A DNA stretch of 64,000 bases from Leifsonia sp. Root227. Its GTDB lineage: Bacteria > Actinomycetota > Actinomycetes > Actinomycetales > Microbacteriaceae. This document shows, piece by piece, positions 1-8,470 of the stretch (position 1 is the stretch's first letter; each line of letters opens with the position of its first letter). A program made the translations under genes and the position numbers. Location: NCBI RefSeq assembly GCF_001428745.1, contig NZ_LMIO01000003.1, forward strand, positions 496,001 through 560,000. The letters run 5' to 3'. A model generated the notes under the pieces. The model was not told the DNA's origin. It saw only the letters and a program-made list of their open reading frames with translations, and made no database searches.

Positions 1-1368
1 CACGTCGACGCCGCCCGGTGCATCCATGGTGACCGAGAGCGCACGGGTGGCCGAGGCTGCGCGCCGGTCGATGGACGCCCGCGTGAGACGGTGCTCCGCG
101 TAGCGGGTGACGGCGTGCCCGTGCTCCCGGCAGATGGCGGCGAGCACGCCGGCCTCGGCGGCCGGATCGAGCCAGCGGCCGGCGTCGAGGGCGTGCGATG
201 TCACGGAGAGGTCGGCGAGGTGGTGCTCCGCTGTGCGGAGCCCGACGATGGGCGAGCCGGTGGTGGGAGCGTCGCCGACGGGTGAGGCGGCGTCGGCTGC
301 CGCGTTCTCCAGCCGCCACCGCAGTACCGCCTCGAACTCGGCGGCGTCGATGCGTCGTGCCACGTCGAAGGCGAGCCACTCGTGGGCGCGGTTCTCGTCC
401 GCGTACCGGTTGTCGCCGTCGAGGGCGACCTGCTGCTCCCCGCTCACCACGAGGACGGCCCCGCGCAGCACGACGAGCGGCCAGAGCGCGGCGATGTCGG
501 CGTCGTCGAGCGGCGACACGGCCGCGAACGCCTCCACGACGTCGAGCACCGCCAACGGTGCCGCTGGGACGTGGTGCAGCGCGCTGGCGACCGTCGCGGC
601 CAGCTCACCCACCAGCCAGCCGTATGCCACGTCGCCGAAGTCGATCACGCCGGCCCCGGTGCCTGCCGTAGTGCCTGCCTCCCCGCCCGCCTCGCCGCCG
701 CCCGCCGCCAGCACGATGTTGTCGTCCGTCACGTCGCCGTGCACCGCCTGCACCCGCAGTCGCGTGCGCAGCGGGGCCAGCCTGGCGAGTGCCACATCCA
801 CTGTCTCGCGCACCACGCGGCGCTTGGCCGGGTCGGCGACGTGGTCGATGAGGAGGTCGACGACCTCGCCGCCGATCCGCGCATCCCACTGGGTGGTGCG
901 CGCGAGCCCCTGGTGCCGGAGCGCGGCCAGCCCGGCGGCCACGGTGCCTGCGAGTGTGCCGAGAGTGCGCAACTGCTCGGCGGACGGTTCTGCGACGCCG
1001 GTGAGCGGTTCGCCGTCGAGGTAGCCCAGCAGCCGGACGAGCAGCCTGACCCCTCGCACGTCGACCGCGACCAGGTCGCTGCCGTCCGTCGTCGTCATCA
1101 CCTCGGGGATGCGCACCCCCGACCGCGCGAGCGTCGCCATCGCCGCGTTCTGGGCGTGCAGCTCGTCGGCGGAGAACACCGGATTGGCGAGCTTCAGGAC
1201 GTACCGGGCCGTCCCCGTGTCGATCAGGAAGTTGCGGTCCTGCTGGCTGCCGAGCTCGGTCACCGTGCCCGTGAGACCGTAGTGCTCCGCGGCGATCGCG
1301 GTGGCGTCGTCGCCGGTCACGTCTGGCCGAGGAAGCGATGGCTGGGCGAGGAAGTCGAAGTTCGGCAC
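1..1368 (-). CDS. APH-family phosphotransferase domain protein (3' end outside window)
   Basis: Kinase domain of the aminoglycoside-phosphotransferase/choline-kinase fold, forming the N-terminal part of a protein whose C-terminus lies beyond the left edge. The frame is open for 456 codons. The catalytic loop HGDVTDDN is at residues 210-217 and the metal-binding DFG at 243-245, so the kinase looks active. From about residue 340 the chain leaves the kinase fold and enters another region. Proteins that start this way often continue into peptidase-M23-like and class III aminotransferase domains; that is inference, since neither is visible. GTG 1368 was chosen because GGAG lies 6 nt upstream. It is divergent from the DUF3054 gene. 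The substrate is unknown. Confidence 0.75.
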   Translation of the reverse strand, partial: MPNFDFLAQPSLPRPDVTGDDATAIAAEHYGLTGTVTELGSQQDRNFLIDTGTARYVLKLANPVFSADELHAQNAAMATLARSGVRIPEVMTTTDGSDLVAVDVRGVRLLVRLLGYLDGEPLTGVAEPSAEQLRTLGTLAGTVAAGLAALRHQGLARTTQWDARIGGEVVDLLIDHVADPAKRRVVRETVDVALARLAPLRTRLRVQAVHGDVTDDNIVLAAGGGEAGGEAGTTAGTGAGVIDFGDVAYGWLVGELAATVASALHHVPAAPLAVLDVVEAFAAVSPLDDADIAALWPLVVLRGAVLVVSGEQQVALDGDNRYADENRAHEWLAFDVARRIDAAEFEAVLRWRLENAAADAASPVGDAPTTGSPIVGLRTAEHHLADLSVTSHALDAGRWLDPAAEAGVLAAICREHGHAVTRYAEHRLTRASIDRRAASATRALSVTMDAPGGVDV

Positions 1369-1464
1369 GGGGGACTCCAGGGCTCTGCGTCAGGGTGTCG
1401 ACAGTCTACTGACGACCAGCCCGCTACCAGCCAACGCACGGGTGCGCGCGCGTAGCATCTACCC

Positions 1465-1848
1465 GTGAAATCCTGGAGGACTGCCCTGCTGGCGTTCGTC
1501 GTCGACGCTGCGCTCGTGCTGGTCTTCGTGCTGATCGGCCGCCGCAGCCACGGCGAGGCGGCGAGTTTCACCGGGATCGTCGACACGTACTGGCCGTTCC
1601 TGGTGGGGCTGCTCACCGGGTGGCTGGTCACCGTCGCGTGGCGGCGTCCGCTCGCGATCCTCTGGCCGGGCATCCCGGTCTGGCTGATGACCGTCGCGCT
1701 CGGGATGCTCATCCGCACGTCGGTGGGGCAGGGCATCGAGCCGAGCTTCATCGTCGTCGCGACGATCGTGCTCGGCGTGTTCCTGGTCGGCTGGCGGGTG
1801 GCCGCCATCCCGCTCGTGCGGCGTCGCCGCCGCGCGCTCGCCCGCTGA
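1465..1848 (+). CDS. DUF3054 membrane protein
   Basis: Integral membrane protein of 127 residues with four hydrophobic helices (about residues 7-24, 41-58, 64-82 and 92-113) and a basic RRRRR tail that should lie in the cytoplasm. Length and pattern match the DUF3054 family, which is common in Actinobacteria and has no known function. The GTG start is preceded by TAGCAT and exactly 6 nt, a leaderless arrangement, so no ribosome binding site is expected. Divergent from the kinase-domain gene; convergent with the DUF445 gene, with only 9 nt between stops. Confidence 0.8.
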   Translation: MKSWRTALLAFVVDAALVLVFVLIGRRSHGEAASFTGIVDTYWPFLVGLLTGWLVTVAWRRPLAILWPGIPVWLMTVALGMLIRTSVGQGIEPSFIVVATIVLGVFLVGWRVAAIPLVRRRRRALAR

Positions 1849-1857
1849 CCCGCGCGC

Positions 1858-3129
1858 TCAGCGCGGGAGCAGGGCCGTGGCGATCGTGAAGATCGCCAGC
1901 CCGGCGAGCGAACCGACGACGGTGCCGTTGATGCGGATGAACTGCAGGTCTTTTCCCACCTGCAGTTCGATCTTCTCTGTGGTCTCCTTCGGGTCCCACG
2001 CGGTCACCGTGTCCCCGATCACGCTCGCGATGTCGTGCCGGTAGGTGGCGACGAGGTGCACGGCCGCGTCGGTGATCCACACGTTCACCTTCGCGCCCAG
2101 CTCGCGGTCGGCTGCGAGGCGCGCGCCCGCATCCGCCAGCGCCGCCTCCGCGCGCTTCCGCAGCTCGCTCTCCGAGTCGGCCAGCGCATCCACCGCCGCG
2201 GTCTTCGCCGCCTGCCAGGCGGAACCGGCCAGCTCGCGCACGCGCGGGTCGTCGAACGCGTGGTGCTTGGCTGCTTCGAGCTTCGCGATGGTGGGCTGGT
2301 CGTTCTGCAGACGGTCGACCAGCTCGCCGAGGTAGCCGTCGATGGCGACGCGCAGCTTGTGCTGCGGGTCGGAGCGCACGTCGGCGAGGAAGCGCCGGAC
2401 CTCCGTGTACACCCGGTCGTCCACCAGCCGGTCGACGAACGACGGCAGCCAGGACGGCAGCCGGGCGGAGACCAGGGCGCCGAACGCCTCCGGGTTGGCG
2501 GCGACCCAGTCGTCCAGCCGGTCGACCAGCAGATCGACGGCCTCGTGGTGGCCGCCGGAGTCCAGGATGCGCGCCCCGAGCCTGCCGATCGGCGGCGCCC
2601 ACTCCGGCTCGACCAGGTGGGTGCGCACCACGGCCTCGATGGCGTCGCGCATCGTCTCGTCGTCGAGCATCGTCGCCAGCCCGCGGACCGCCGTGGACGC
2701 CTCGGCGACCACGCGCCTGGCGTTCTCCGGCCTGGCAACCCACGCGCCGAGCGCACCGGCGATGTCGATCGAGCCGAGCTTGCCGGCGACCACCTCGTCC
2801 GACAGGAAGTTCGTCTCCACGAACTCGCCAAGGCTCGCGCCGATCTCGTCTTTGCGGTTCGGGATGATCGCGGTGTGCGGGATGCGCAGCCCGAGTGGAT
2901 GCCGGAACAGCGCCGTCACCGCGAACCAGTCCGCCAGCGCTCCCACCATGCCGCCCTCGGCGGCCGCGCGCACGTAGCCGAGCCACGGGAACCTGCCCTG
3001 CAGGGTGAACGCGACCACGAAGAACACCGCCATCAGCACGAACAGGCCGGTCGCGATCAGCTTCATTCTGCGCAGCGCCAGCAGACGCTCCGCATCGGAC
3101 GGGCTCAGGATGCGCGAGGCGGAGGTCAC
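1858..3129 (-). CDS. DUF445 family membrane-anchored protein
   Basis: Protein of 423 residues with a hydrophobic helix near the N-terminus (about residues 21-42) and another at the extreme C-terminus, flanking a long helical soluble part. Conserved family features are the early GALADWFAVTALFRHPLG-type segment and IPHTAIIPNRKDEIG. The family (DUF445, YjiN-like) has no established biochemical role. The GTG start overlaps the stop of the upstream peptidase gene (GTGA), which implies translational coupling. It is the last gene of a three-gene operon with the peptidase and an acyl-CoA dehydrogenase-like protein. Confidence 0.85.
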   Translation of the reverse strand: MTSASRILSPSDAERLLALRRMKLIATGLFVLMAVFFVVAFTLQGRFPWLGYVRAAAEGGMVGALADWFAVTALFRHPLGLRIPHTAIIPNRKDEIGASLGEFVETNFLSDEVVAGKLGSIDIAGALGAWVARPENARRVVAEASTAVRGLATMLDDETMRDAIEAVVRTHLVEPEWAPPIGRLGARILDSGGHHEAVDLLVDRLDDWVAANPEAFGALVSARLPSWLPSFVDRLVDDRVYTEVRRFLADVRSDPQHKLRVAIDGYLGELVDRLQNDQPTIAKLEAAKHHAFDDPRVRELAGSAWQAAKTAAVDALADSESELRKRAEAALADAGARLAADRELGAKVNVWITDAAVHLVATYRHDIASVIGDTVTAWDPKETTEKIELQVGKDLQFIRINGTVVGSLAGLAIFTIATALLPR

Positions 3130-4238
3130 TGGACGATGTGCAGTTCGCGGCTGGTGTTGTTGAGGCGCTTCGCTCCGGAGGCGGTGGCGACGACGATGTC
3201 CTCGATGCGCACGCCGAACCGGCCCGGCAGGTAGATGCCGGGCTCGATCGAGAAGCACATCCCGTCCTCGATCGGGCGCTCCTCTCCCTCCACCATGTAC
3301 GGCGGCTCGTGTGTGGTCATCCCGATGCCGTGGCCGACCCGGTGGATGAAGTAGGCGCCGTAGCCCGCATCCTGGATCACCGCCCGCGCCGCCCTGTCGA
3401 TCTCCTGGCAGGCGACGCCGACCGCGACGGCCTCGAACGCGGCCTGCTGGGCGCGCTTCACCGTCTCGAACACGGTGCGCTCCTCGTCCGTCGGCTCTCC
3501 GACGTGCACAGTGCGGGTGGTGTCGGAGCCGTAGCCGTCCATGATGCCGCCGAAGTCGAGCACGACCATGTCGCCGTGCTCGATGGTGCGGTCGCCAGCC
3601 TCGTGATGCGGGTTGGCCCCGTTCGGGCCGCTGCCCACGACGGTGAAGTCGACCTGGGAGTGACCGTGTTCGCGCAGCAGCCTGGCGAGGTCGGCGGCGA
3701 CCTCGTTCTCCGTGCGGCCCGCGAATCGCACGCTGAGGATCTGCTCGAAGGTCGCGTCCGCCGCCGCGCCGGCTGCGGCGAGGCGGTCCACCTCGTCAGC
3801 GCCCTTCACGGCGCGGAGCATGGGCAGCGCGTGCGAGATGGACTCGAACCGGGCATCCGGGAGCTTCTGTTGCAGCGCGAGCAGGTGCATCGCCCACGCG
3901 GCGTCGGAGATGGCGTAGCGGCCGTCCGGCTTCAGGAGCGCGGCGGTCGGGACGTACTCGTCCGTTCCGTCCGACCAGTCGACGATGCGGAACGCGTCTG
4001 CCGCGCGCGAGGCGGTGGCGCTGTCGTGCTCCAGGATCGGCACGATCATGACGGGGTCGCCGTCCGCGGGGACGACCAGCAGGGTGATGCGCTCGGTGGT
4101 GGCGATCGGGAGGTAGTCGGCGAAGTATGCGAGGTCGGGGCCGGGTGCGATCAGCAGACCGTCGAACCCCGCCGCGGCCGCGCTGCGGGCTCCGCGCTTC
4201 AGGCGCTCGGAGAAGTCGTCGGCGGAGAGCTGCTTCAT
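3126..4238 (-). CDS. M24 family Xaa-Pro aminopeptidase/dipeptidase
   Basis: Cytoplasmic metallopeptidase of the pita-bread fold (370 residues) that should cleave Xaa-Pro peptide bonds. The dinuclear metal ligands are all visible: Asp in VVLDFGG and in SDTTRTVHVG, His in GHGIGMTTHE, Glu in EPGIY and Glu in RIEDIVV. The N-terminal creatinase-like domain fills about residues 1-125. The ATG at 4238 overlaps the stop of the acyl-CoA dehydrogenase-like gene (ATGA), and its own stop overlaps the DUF445 start, so all three are probably translated as a coupled set. Longer upstream frames lack a plausible start or domain. Confidence 0.9.
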   Translation of the reverse strand: MKQLSADDFSERLKRGARSAAAAGFDGLLIAPGPDLAYFADYLPIATTERITLLVVPADGDPVMIVPILEHDSATASRAADAFRIVDWSDGTDEYVPTAALLKPDGRYAISDAAWAMHLLALQQKLPDARFESISHALPMLRAVKGADEVDRLAAAGAAADATFEQILSVRFAGRTENEVAADLARLLREHGHSQVDFTVVGSGPNGANPHHEAGDRTIEHGDMVVLDFGGIMDGYGSDTTRTVHVGEPTDEERTVFETVKRAQQAAFEAVAVGVACQEIDRAARAVIQDAGYGAYFIHRVGHGIGMTTHEPPYMVEGEERPIEDGMCFSIEPGIYLPGRFGVRIEDIVVATASGAKRLNNTSRELHIVQ

Positions 4239-5413
4239 TCGGTGCCTTTCGTGGGTTCCTCCGCCGGGCCGAGCCACGCGTTCGCGACGGTGGAGTGCGC
4301 CGACTCGTCGTCGGACGGATGGAAGATCCCGGCCAGCACGTCGCGGTAGAGGCGCCCGAGCTCGCTGCCGGTGAAGTACGTGGAGCCGCCGGAGACGCGG
4401 ATGGCCTGGTCGACCACCTGCCGTGCCGTCTCGGTGGCGCGCACCTTCATCCCGACCAGCTTCGGGAACCACTGGGCTCCGTGGTCGGCGAGCATGTCCA
4501 CATCCCGTGCGATGGCGTCGAGCTGGGGAAGCAGCGCATCCTGGGCGATGGCGGCGTCGGCGATGCGCCATCGGATGTCGGGGTCGCCGGCGTAGCTGCG
4601 GCCGTCGTTCTTGAGGCCGGTGCGGCGGTGGGCTGCCGCGACCGCGAGGTCGAGCGCGCGGGCGCCGATGCCGGTGTAGACGGCGGCGAGCAGGATCTCG
4701 AAGTTGGCGAAGATCGCGAAAACAAGCGGGTCGGGGTTGGGGCCAGGGTCGAGGCGGCGGACGATGCGGTCGGCGGGGGAGGCTGCGCCGTCGAGCACGG
4801 TCGTGTTCGACTGGCTGGCGCGCATCCCGATGGTGTCCCAGTCCTCGTGGATGGTGAAGCCGCCGCCGTCGCGCTCGATGAAGCCGTAGACGATCTTGGG
4901 TGCGTCAGCGCTGGTGGTGTCCAGGCCCATCGTGCCGAGGCGGGTCCAGGCGGGGGAGAGGGAGGTGAAGATCTTGGTGCCGTGGAAGCGGTACGAGCCG
5001 TTCGGCTGAGGGCGAGCATCCGTCGTCGAGCCGAAGAGCACGAGGTCGTTGCCCGCCTCGCTCAGGCCGAACGCGAACACCTCACCCGCGCCGGCCTCGC
5101 GGAGCAGGAAGTCGAGGGAGGAGTCGCCACGGTCGTGCAGGACCTTGGCGACGCCGGTCCAGACCAGGTGCATGTTCACGGCGAGGGCGGTCGCTGGGGC
5201 GGCTCCTGCGAGCCGCACCTGTTCGCGGGCGACCTGTTCGAGGCCGAGCCCCGCGCCACCGAACTCGGCCGGCACCAGGGCTTTCAGATATCCGGCTTCG
5301 ACCAGTTCGGTGAAGTCGTCCGCAAAAAAGGCGTTCTCGGCGTCGTAGCCGGCGGCGCGGGAGCGGATGCGCGCCAGCAGCTCGTCGCTCAGCAACGGGA
5401 TGTGCTCGGTCAC
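4235..5413 (-). CDS. acyl-CoA dehydrogenase family protein
   Basis: Flavoprotein of 392 residues with the acyl-CoA dehydrogenase fold: N-terminal helical domain, a middle beta domain (FGLSEAGNDL, HGTKIFTSLSPAWTRLGTMG) and a C-terminal helical bundle ending VSGGSTYFTGSELGRLYRDV. The middle and C-terminal parts also resemble DszC/nitroalkane-type flavin enzymes of the same superfamily, so oxidation of an acyl-CoA is not certain. TAGGCT sits 7 nt before GTG 5413, which indicates a leaderless message. It heads the operon with the Xaa-Pro peptidase and DUF445 genes. Confidence 0.8.
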   Translation of the reverse strand: MTEHIPLLSDELLARIRSRAAGYDAENAFFADDFTELVEAGYLKALVPAEFGGAGLGLEQVAREQVRLAGAAPATALAVNMHLVWTGVAKVLHDRGDSSLDFLLREAGAGEVFAFGLSEAGNDLVLFGSTTDARPQPNGSYRFHGTKIFTSLSPAWTRLGTMGLDTTSADAPKIVYGFIERDGGGFTIHEDWDTIGMRASQSNTTVLDGAASPADRIVRRLDPGPNPDPLVFAIFANFEILLAAVYTGIGARALDLAVAAAHRRTGLKNDGRSYAGDPDIRWRIADAAIAQDALLPQLDAIARDVDMLADHGAQWFPKLVGMKVRATETARQVVDQAIRVSGGSTYFTGSELGRLYRDVLAGIFHPSDDESAHSTVANAWLGPAEEPTKGTE

Positions 5414-5489
5414 GCTCCCCAGCCTAGGGGAGCGCGACCGGGCGCGGTCGGCCGATCTCCGTCCGATCTCAAGCCGGACGGGGAGAGCC

Positions 5490-6245
5490 CTACTGGGCGG
5501 TGTATCCGCCGTCGACCAGGTGGTAGCTGCCGGTGATGAAGCTGGCGGCGTCGGAGGCGAGGAACGCGACGAGCGCGGCGACCTCCTCCGGCTCGCCGAG
5601 GCGGCCGAGGGCGTGCTTCGACTCGAGGAAGTGCAGCGCGTCCGCATCCATGGCCGACTCGACCAGCGGGGTCCGGATGAAGCCGGGGCCGACCGCGGTG
5701 ACGCGCACCTTCTGGTCGGCGTACTCGAGCGCGGCGTTCTGGGTGAGACCGAGCAGACCGTGCTTCGCGGTGACGTATGCGGACGAGTTCGGGAAGCCAA
5801 CGCTGCCGAGGATGGACGCCATGTTGACGATCGAGCCGCCTCCGTTGGCCGCGATCGCGTCGAGCTGCGGGCGCAGCGAGTAGAACACCGCGTTGAGGTT
5901 GATCTCGATGACCTTGCGCCAGCTGTCGAGCGAGTAGTCCCCGACCTTGTTGGCCTCCCCGCCGATGCCCGCGTTGTTGACGGCGATGCGCAGCGGCGCC
6001 AGCTCGTTCGCCGCAGCGACGCTCGCGACGGCGAACTCGGGGTCTGTCACGTCTCCGACGAGCGAGGCGGCTGTGCCGCCCGCTGCCTGGATCTCGCCGA
6101 CGACAGCGGTGGCGTTGGCCTCGTTGAGGTCGGTGACGAGCACGGATGCGCCGCTCGCCGCCAGCGTGAGAGCGACAGCGCGTCCGATGCCGGAGCCTCC
6201 TCCCGTCACGATCGCGGAACGGCCTGCGACGTCGTACTGAGCCAT
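5490..6245 (-). CDS. SDR family NAD(P)-dependent oxidoreductase
   Basis: Classical short-chain dehydrogenase of 251 residues. The Rossmann motif TGGGSGIG is at residues 14-21, NNAG at 90-93, and the catalytic Ser144, Tyr157 and Lys161 are all present. Asp39 after the second strand suggests preference for NAD over NADP. It likely oxidises an alcohol or reduces a ketone; the substrate is unknown. The ATG has a good ribosome binding site (GAAGGAG). It is divergent from a TetR gene, and a 24-bp palindrome lies between them, so it is probably the repressor's main target. Confidence 0.9.
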   Translation of the reverse strand: MAQYDVAGRSAIVTGGGSGIGRAVALTLAASGASVLVTDLNEANATAVVGEIQAAGGTAASLVGDVTDPEFAVASVAAANELAPLRIAVNNAGIGGEANKVGDYSLDSWRKVIEINLNAVFYSLRPQLDAIAANGGGSIVNMASILGSVGFPNSSAYVTAKHGLLGLTQNAALEYADQKVRVTAVGPGFIRTPLVESAMDADALHFLESKHALGRLGEPEEVAALVAFLASDAASFITGSYHLVDGGYTAQ

Positions 6246-6262
6246 GAGTGAATCTCCTTCCA

Positions 6263-6286
6263 GTTATCCGACACCTGTCGGATAAC
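6263..6286. promoter_or_regulatory. 24-bp palindromic operator between SDR and TetR genes
   Basis: Two 11-bp arms (GTTATCCGACA and its exact complement) are separated by CC. The palindrome lies between the TACAAT -10 candidate for the SDR gene (minus strand, about 6295-6290) and the SDR ribosome binding site, and just upstream of the leaderless TACGAT promoter of the TetR gene. TetR dimers typically bind such sites, so binding here would block both promoters. Confidence 0.85.
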
Positions 6287-6305
6287 TCAATTGTACGATC
6301 GAAAC

Positions 6306-6944
6306 ATGGATGCACGCCAAGAGAAGACGATCGCCCGCTTGAGCGACGCCATCCTGGAGCTCGCCACCGAGCGTCCGGTGACCGAGGTCACCGTCTCCGA
6401 GCTGGCTCGGACCGCCGGGGTGCACCGCTCGACCGTGTATACGTACGCGCCGTCGCCCACCGAGCTTCTGCAGCAGGTGCTCCGCGGCGAACTCGATGTG
6501 CTTCGCGCCGGCTACCTGGTCGACGTCGGCCCGGACGACGCCTTCGCCGCGGTCGTCGGCGTCACCCGCGCCGTGCTGGTGCACGTCGACGAGCACGACA
6601 CGATCTACCGCCGCGGCCTCGGGCCGGACAGCGGCTCCGCCAGTCTGCACGCGATGCTGAGCGCGCACTTCCAGGGCTCGATCGAGCTGCTGCTCGACCA
6701 GCACAGCCTCACCGTCCCCGCCGCAGACGCCGCAGAGCGCCGGATGATCGCGCGCTACCTGGCGGACGGCACCATCGGCGCAATCGACGTCTGGCTCGAC
6801 AGCGAACGGCCGAGGGATGTGGATGCGTTGCTCGACGTGCTCGCCCGCGTCCGGCCGGCCTGGTGGCCGAACCGCGCGGCCGCAGCGCCGGCGGGGAGCG
6901 CCGCGGCGGACAGCTCTGCCGAGAACGCCACCGGAACCGTGTGA
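6306..6944 (+). CDS. TetR/AcrR family transcriptional regulator
   Basis: Repressor-like protein of 212 residues. The N-terminal helix-turn-helix covers about residues 5-50 (VTEVTVSELARTAGVHRSTVYTY), followed by a ligand-binding helical domain. The ATG at 6306 is exactly 6 nt after TACGAT, so the message is probably leaderless; an in-frame start 15 nt upstream would fall inside the promoter. It likely represses itself and the divergent SDR gene through the palindrome at 6263-6286. The ligand is probably the SDR substrate or product (inference). Confidence 0.9.
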   Translation: MDARQEKTIARLSDAILELATERPVTEVTVSELARTAGVHRSTVYTYAPSPTELLQQVLRGELDVLRAGYLVDVGPDDAFAAVVGVTRAVLVHVDEHDTIYRRGLGPDSGSASLHAMLSAHFQGSIELLLDQHSLTVPAADAAERRMIARYLADGTIGAIDVWLDSERPRDVDALLDVLARVRPAWWPNRAAAAPAGSAAADSSAENATGTV

Positions 6945-6957
6945 GAGGGTGGGGCGC

Positions 6958-7752
6958 ATGGGGAGAGTGGCTGACGCGGTCGGGCGGATCTTCCGCCGCG
7001 CTCCGCTCCTGCACGTCGCGGGCGATGAGGGCACCGGCCCCGTCGTCGTGCTCGTGCACGGCATCGCGTCGTCGTCCGTCACCTTCCAGAACCTGGTGCC
7101 GCTGCTCGAACCGACGCATAGGGTCATCTCGATCGACATCCTCGGCTTCGGGCGTTCGCCCACCCCTCCGGACGCGACGTACACGCTGGAGGAGCACGTC
7201 GACGCCCTGCACGCCACGCTGCGGTCACTGAAGATCGCGCATCCGTTCGTCCTGGTCGGGCACTCCCTCGGCAGCCTGATCGTCGCGCGGTACGCGGCCG
7301 AGCATCCGGATGCGCTGACCAGGCTGGTGCTGGTCGGCCTGCCGATCTACGGCACCCCGGCGGAGATCGGCGACCGGCGGGTGCGCAGCAGGGTGAGCGC
7401 CTACCTGCGCGCGTACGAGTTCCTGCGGAACAACAAGGAGTTCACGATCCGCAACGCCGGGATGCTGGCGAGGCTGCTGCCGATCAAAGGGGTCTTCGAG
7501 ATCACGGAGAAGAACTGGACGCCGTTCGTCCTGTCGCTGCAGAACTGCATCGAGTCGCAGACCGTCGTCAGCGATCTGGCGCGGGTGCGCGTGCCGGTGC
7601 AGGTGGTCTACGGCACCCTGGATGCGTTCATCGCGCCGGGCAGTCTCGCCGTCGTCGAGGCGATGCGGCACGTCACGATGCACAGGGTGGAGGCGAACGA
7701 CCACATCATCCGCAAGAGGATGGCGCGGGTGGTGGCCGCCGCCTGCGGGTGA
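6958..7752 (+). CDS. alpha/beta fold hydrolase
   Basis: Serine hydrolase of 264 residues with the oxyanion segment LVHGIASSS, nucleophile elbow GHSLGS (Ser103), an acid in YGTLDAFI and a C-terminal histidine in ANDHII. No signal peptide, so probably cytosolic. It follows the TetR gene by 13 nt and may be co-transcribed with it. The substrate cannot be inferred; the SDR/TetR neighbourhood suggests small-molecule or ester catabolism. It is convergent with the next TetR gene, with a 24-nt gap. Confidence 0.85.
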   Translation: MGRVADAVGRIFRRAPLLHVAGDEGTGPVVVLVHGIASSSVTFQNLVPLLEPTHRVISIDILGFGRSPTPPDATYTLEEHVDALHATLRSLKIAHPFVLVGHSLGSLIVARYAAEHPDALTRLVLVGLPIYGTPAEIGDRRVRSRVSAYLRAYEFLRNNKEFTIRNAGMLARLLPIKGVFEITEKNWTPFVLSLQNCIESQTVVSDLARVRVPVQVVYGTLDAFIAPGSLAVVEAMRHVTMHRVEANDHIIRKRMARVVAAACG

Positions 7753-7776
7753 CGCCGACGGCCGGCGTGGCCGCGC

Positions 7777-8370
7777 TCAGGCCGGCTGGATGCTCGATGC
7801 GGCCGCGAGGTACGCATCGCCGTCGAAGTGGCTGAACAGGGTCGACTGCGTGACGTAGCCCTGCACGATCCCGACGTAGAGCGACGTGTACTTCTCCGCG
7901 AGGCGCCCGGCCTCCTCGGCGTCCGCGCCGAGCGAGTGGGCGTACCAGGCGCGGAGGTAGTCGGTGAGCATCCCGCTGACCCTGGCTCCGATCGCATCTG
8001 TCATGGCGCGCAGCTCCGGTTCGTGCGCGACCTCGCCCCAGACCTGCACGAGCATCCCGAGCTCGCCGACCTGCGCCTTCATGCCGGTGAGCAGCAGACC
8101 GATGATCTCGCCCGGCGAGGGGAGCGGAGAGTGCGCTCTGGCCTCCGCGAGCTCGAGGAAGCGGGCGTCGAGCACCTCCATGATCGCCAGATGGATGAGC
8201 TCGTTCTTGCTGCTGTAGTGGCCGTAGATGGCGCCGGCGGAGAGACCGGACTCGGTGATGATGTCGGCCATCGAGGTGCCCTGGAAGCCGTTCCTGGCGA
8301 AGCAGCGCAGCGCGGCCTGGGCGATCTCGTGGCGTCTGGCCGTGCGGTGGGCCTCGCTGACCTTCGGCAT
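7777..8370 (-). CDS. TetR/AcrR family transcriptional regulator of the adjacent exporter
   Basis: Protein of 197 residues with an N-terminal TetR helix-turn-helix (AALRCFARNGFQGTSMADIITESGLSAGAIYGHY, given here in part as residues 15-48) and a C-terminal domain of the TetR_C type. ATG 8370 follows GAGGAG; a longer frame would run into the operator. Two copies of a GAAYGAACATTC operator lie in the divergent promoter region, one directly upstream of this gene and one before the transporter gene, so it most likely represses both. Confidence 0.9.
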   Translation of the reverse strand: MPKVSEAHRTARRHEIAQAALRCFARNGFQGTSMADIITESGLSAGAIYGHYSSKNELIHLAIMEVLDARFLELAEARAHSPLPSPGEIIGLLLTGMKAQVGELGMLVQVWGEVAHEPELRAMTDAIGARVSGMLTDYLRAWYAHSLGADAEEAGRLAEKYTSLYVGIVQGYVTQSTLFSHFDGDAYLAAASSIQPA

Positions 8371-8392
8371 CGTCTGCTCGCTCTCCTCGAAA

Positions 8393-8454
8393 AAAGAATG
8401 TTCATTCTTGACAGTAGCCGATGGCGGGCTCACAATAAAGAACGAACATTCTTT
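8393..8454. promoter_or_regulatory. divergent promoter with two TetR operators
   Basis: Near-identical 12-mers lie at 8396-8407 (minus-strand reading GAATGAACATTC) and 8440-8451 (plus-strand GAACGAACATTC), each flanked by A/T runs and centred 44 bp apart. Between them is a good sigma-70 promoter for the transporter: TTGACA at 8408-8413, 17 bp, CACAAT at 8431-8436. Operator 1 abuts the -35 and operator 2 lies just after the -10, so bound TetR would bracket the promoter. Confidence 0.8.
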
Positions 8455-8470
8455 TTATTTGGAGGTCGTC

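Noticed and set aside
8396..8451. LexA (SOS) boxes
   Set aside because: GAAYGAACATTC lacks the GAAC-N4-GTTC arrangement; adjacent TetR gene explains the sites better.
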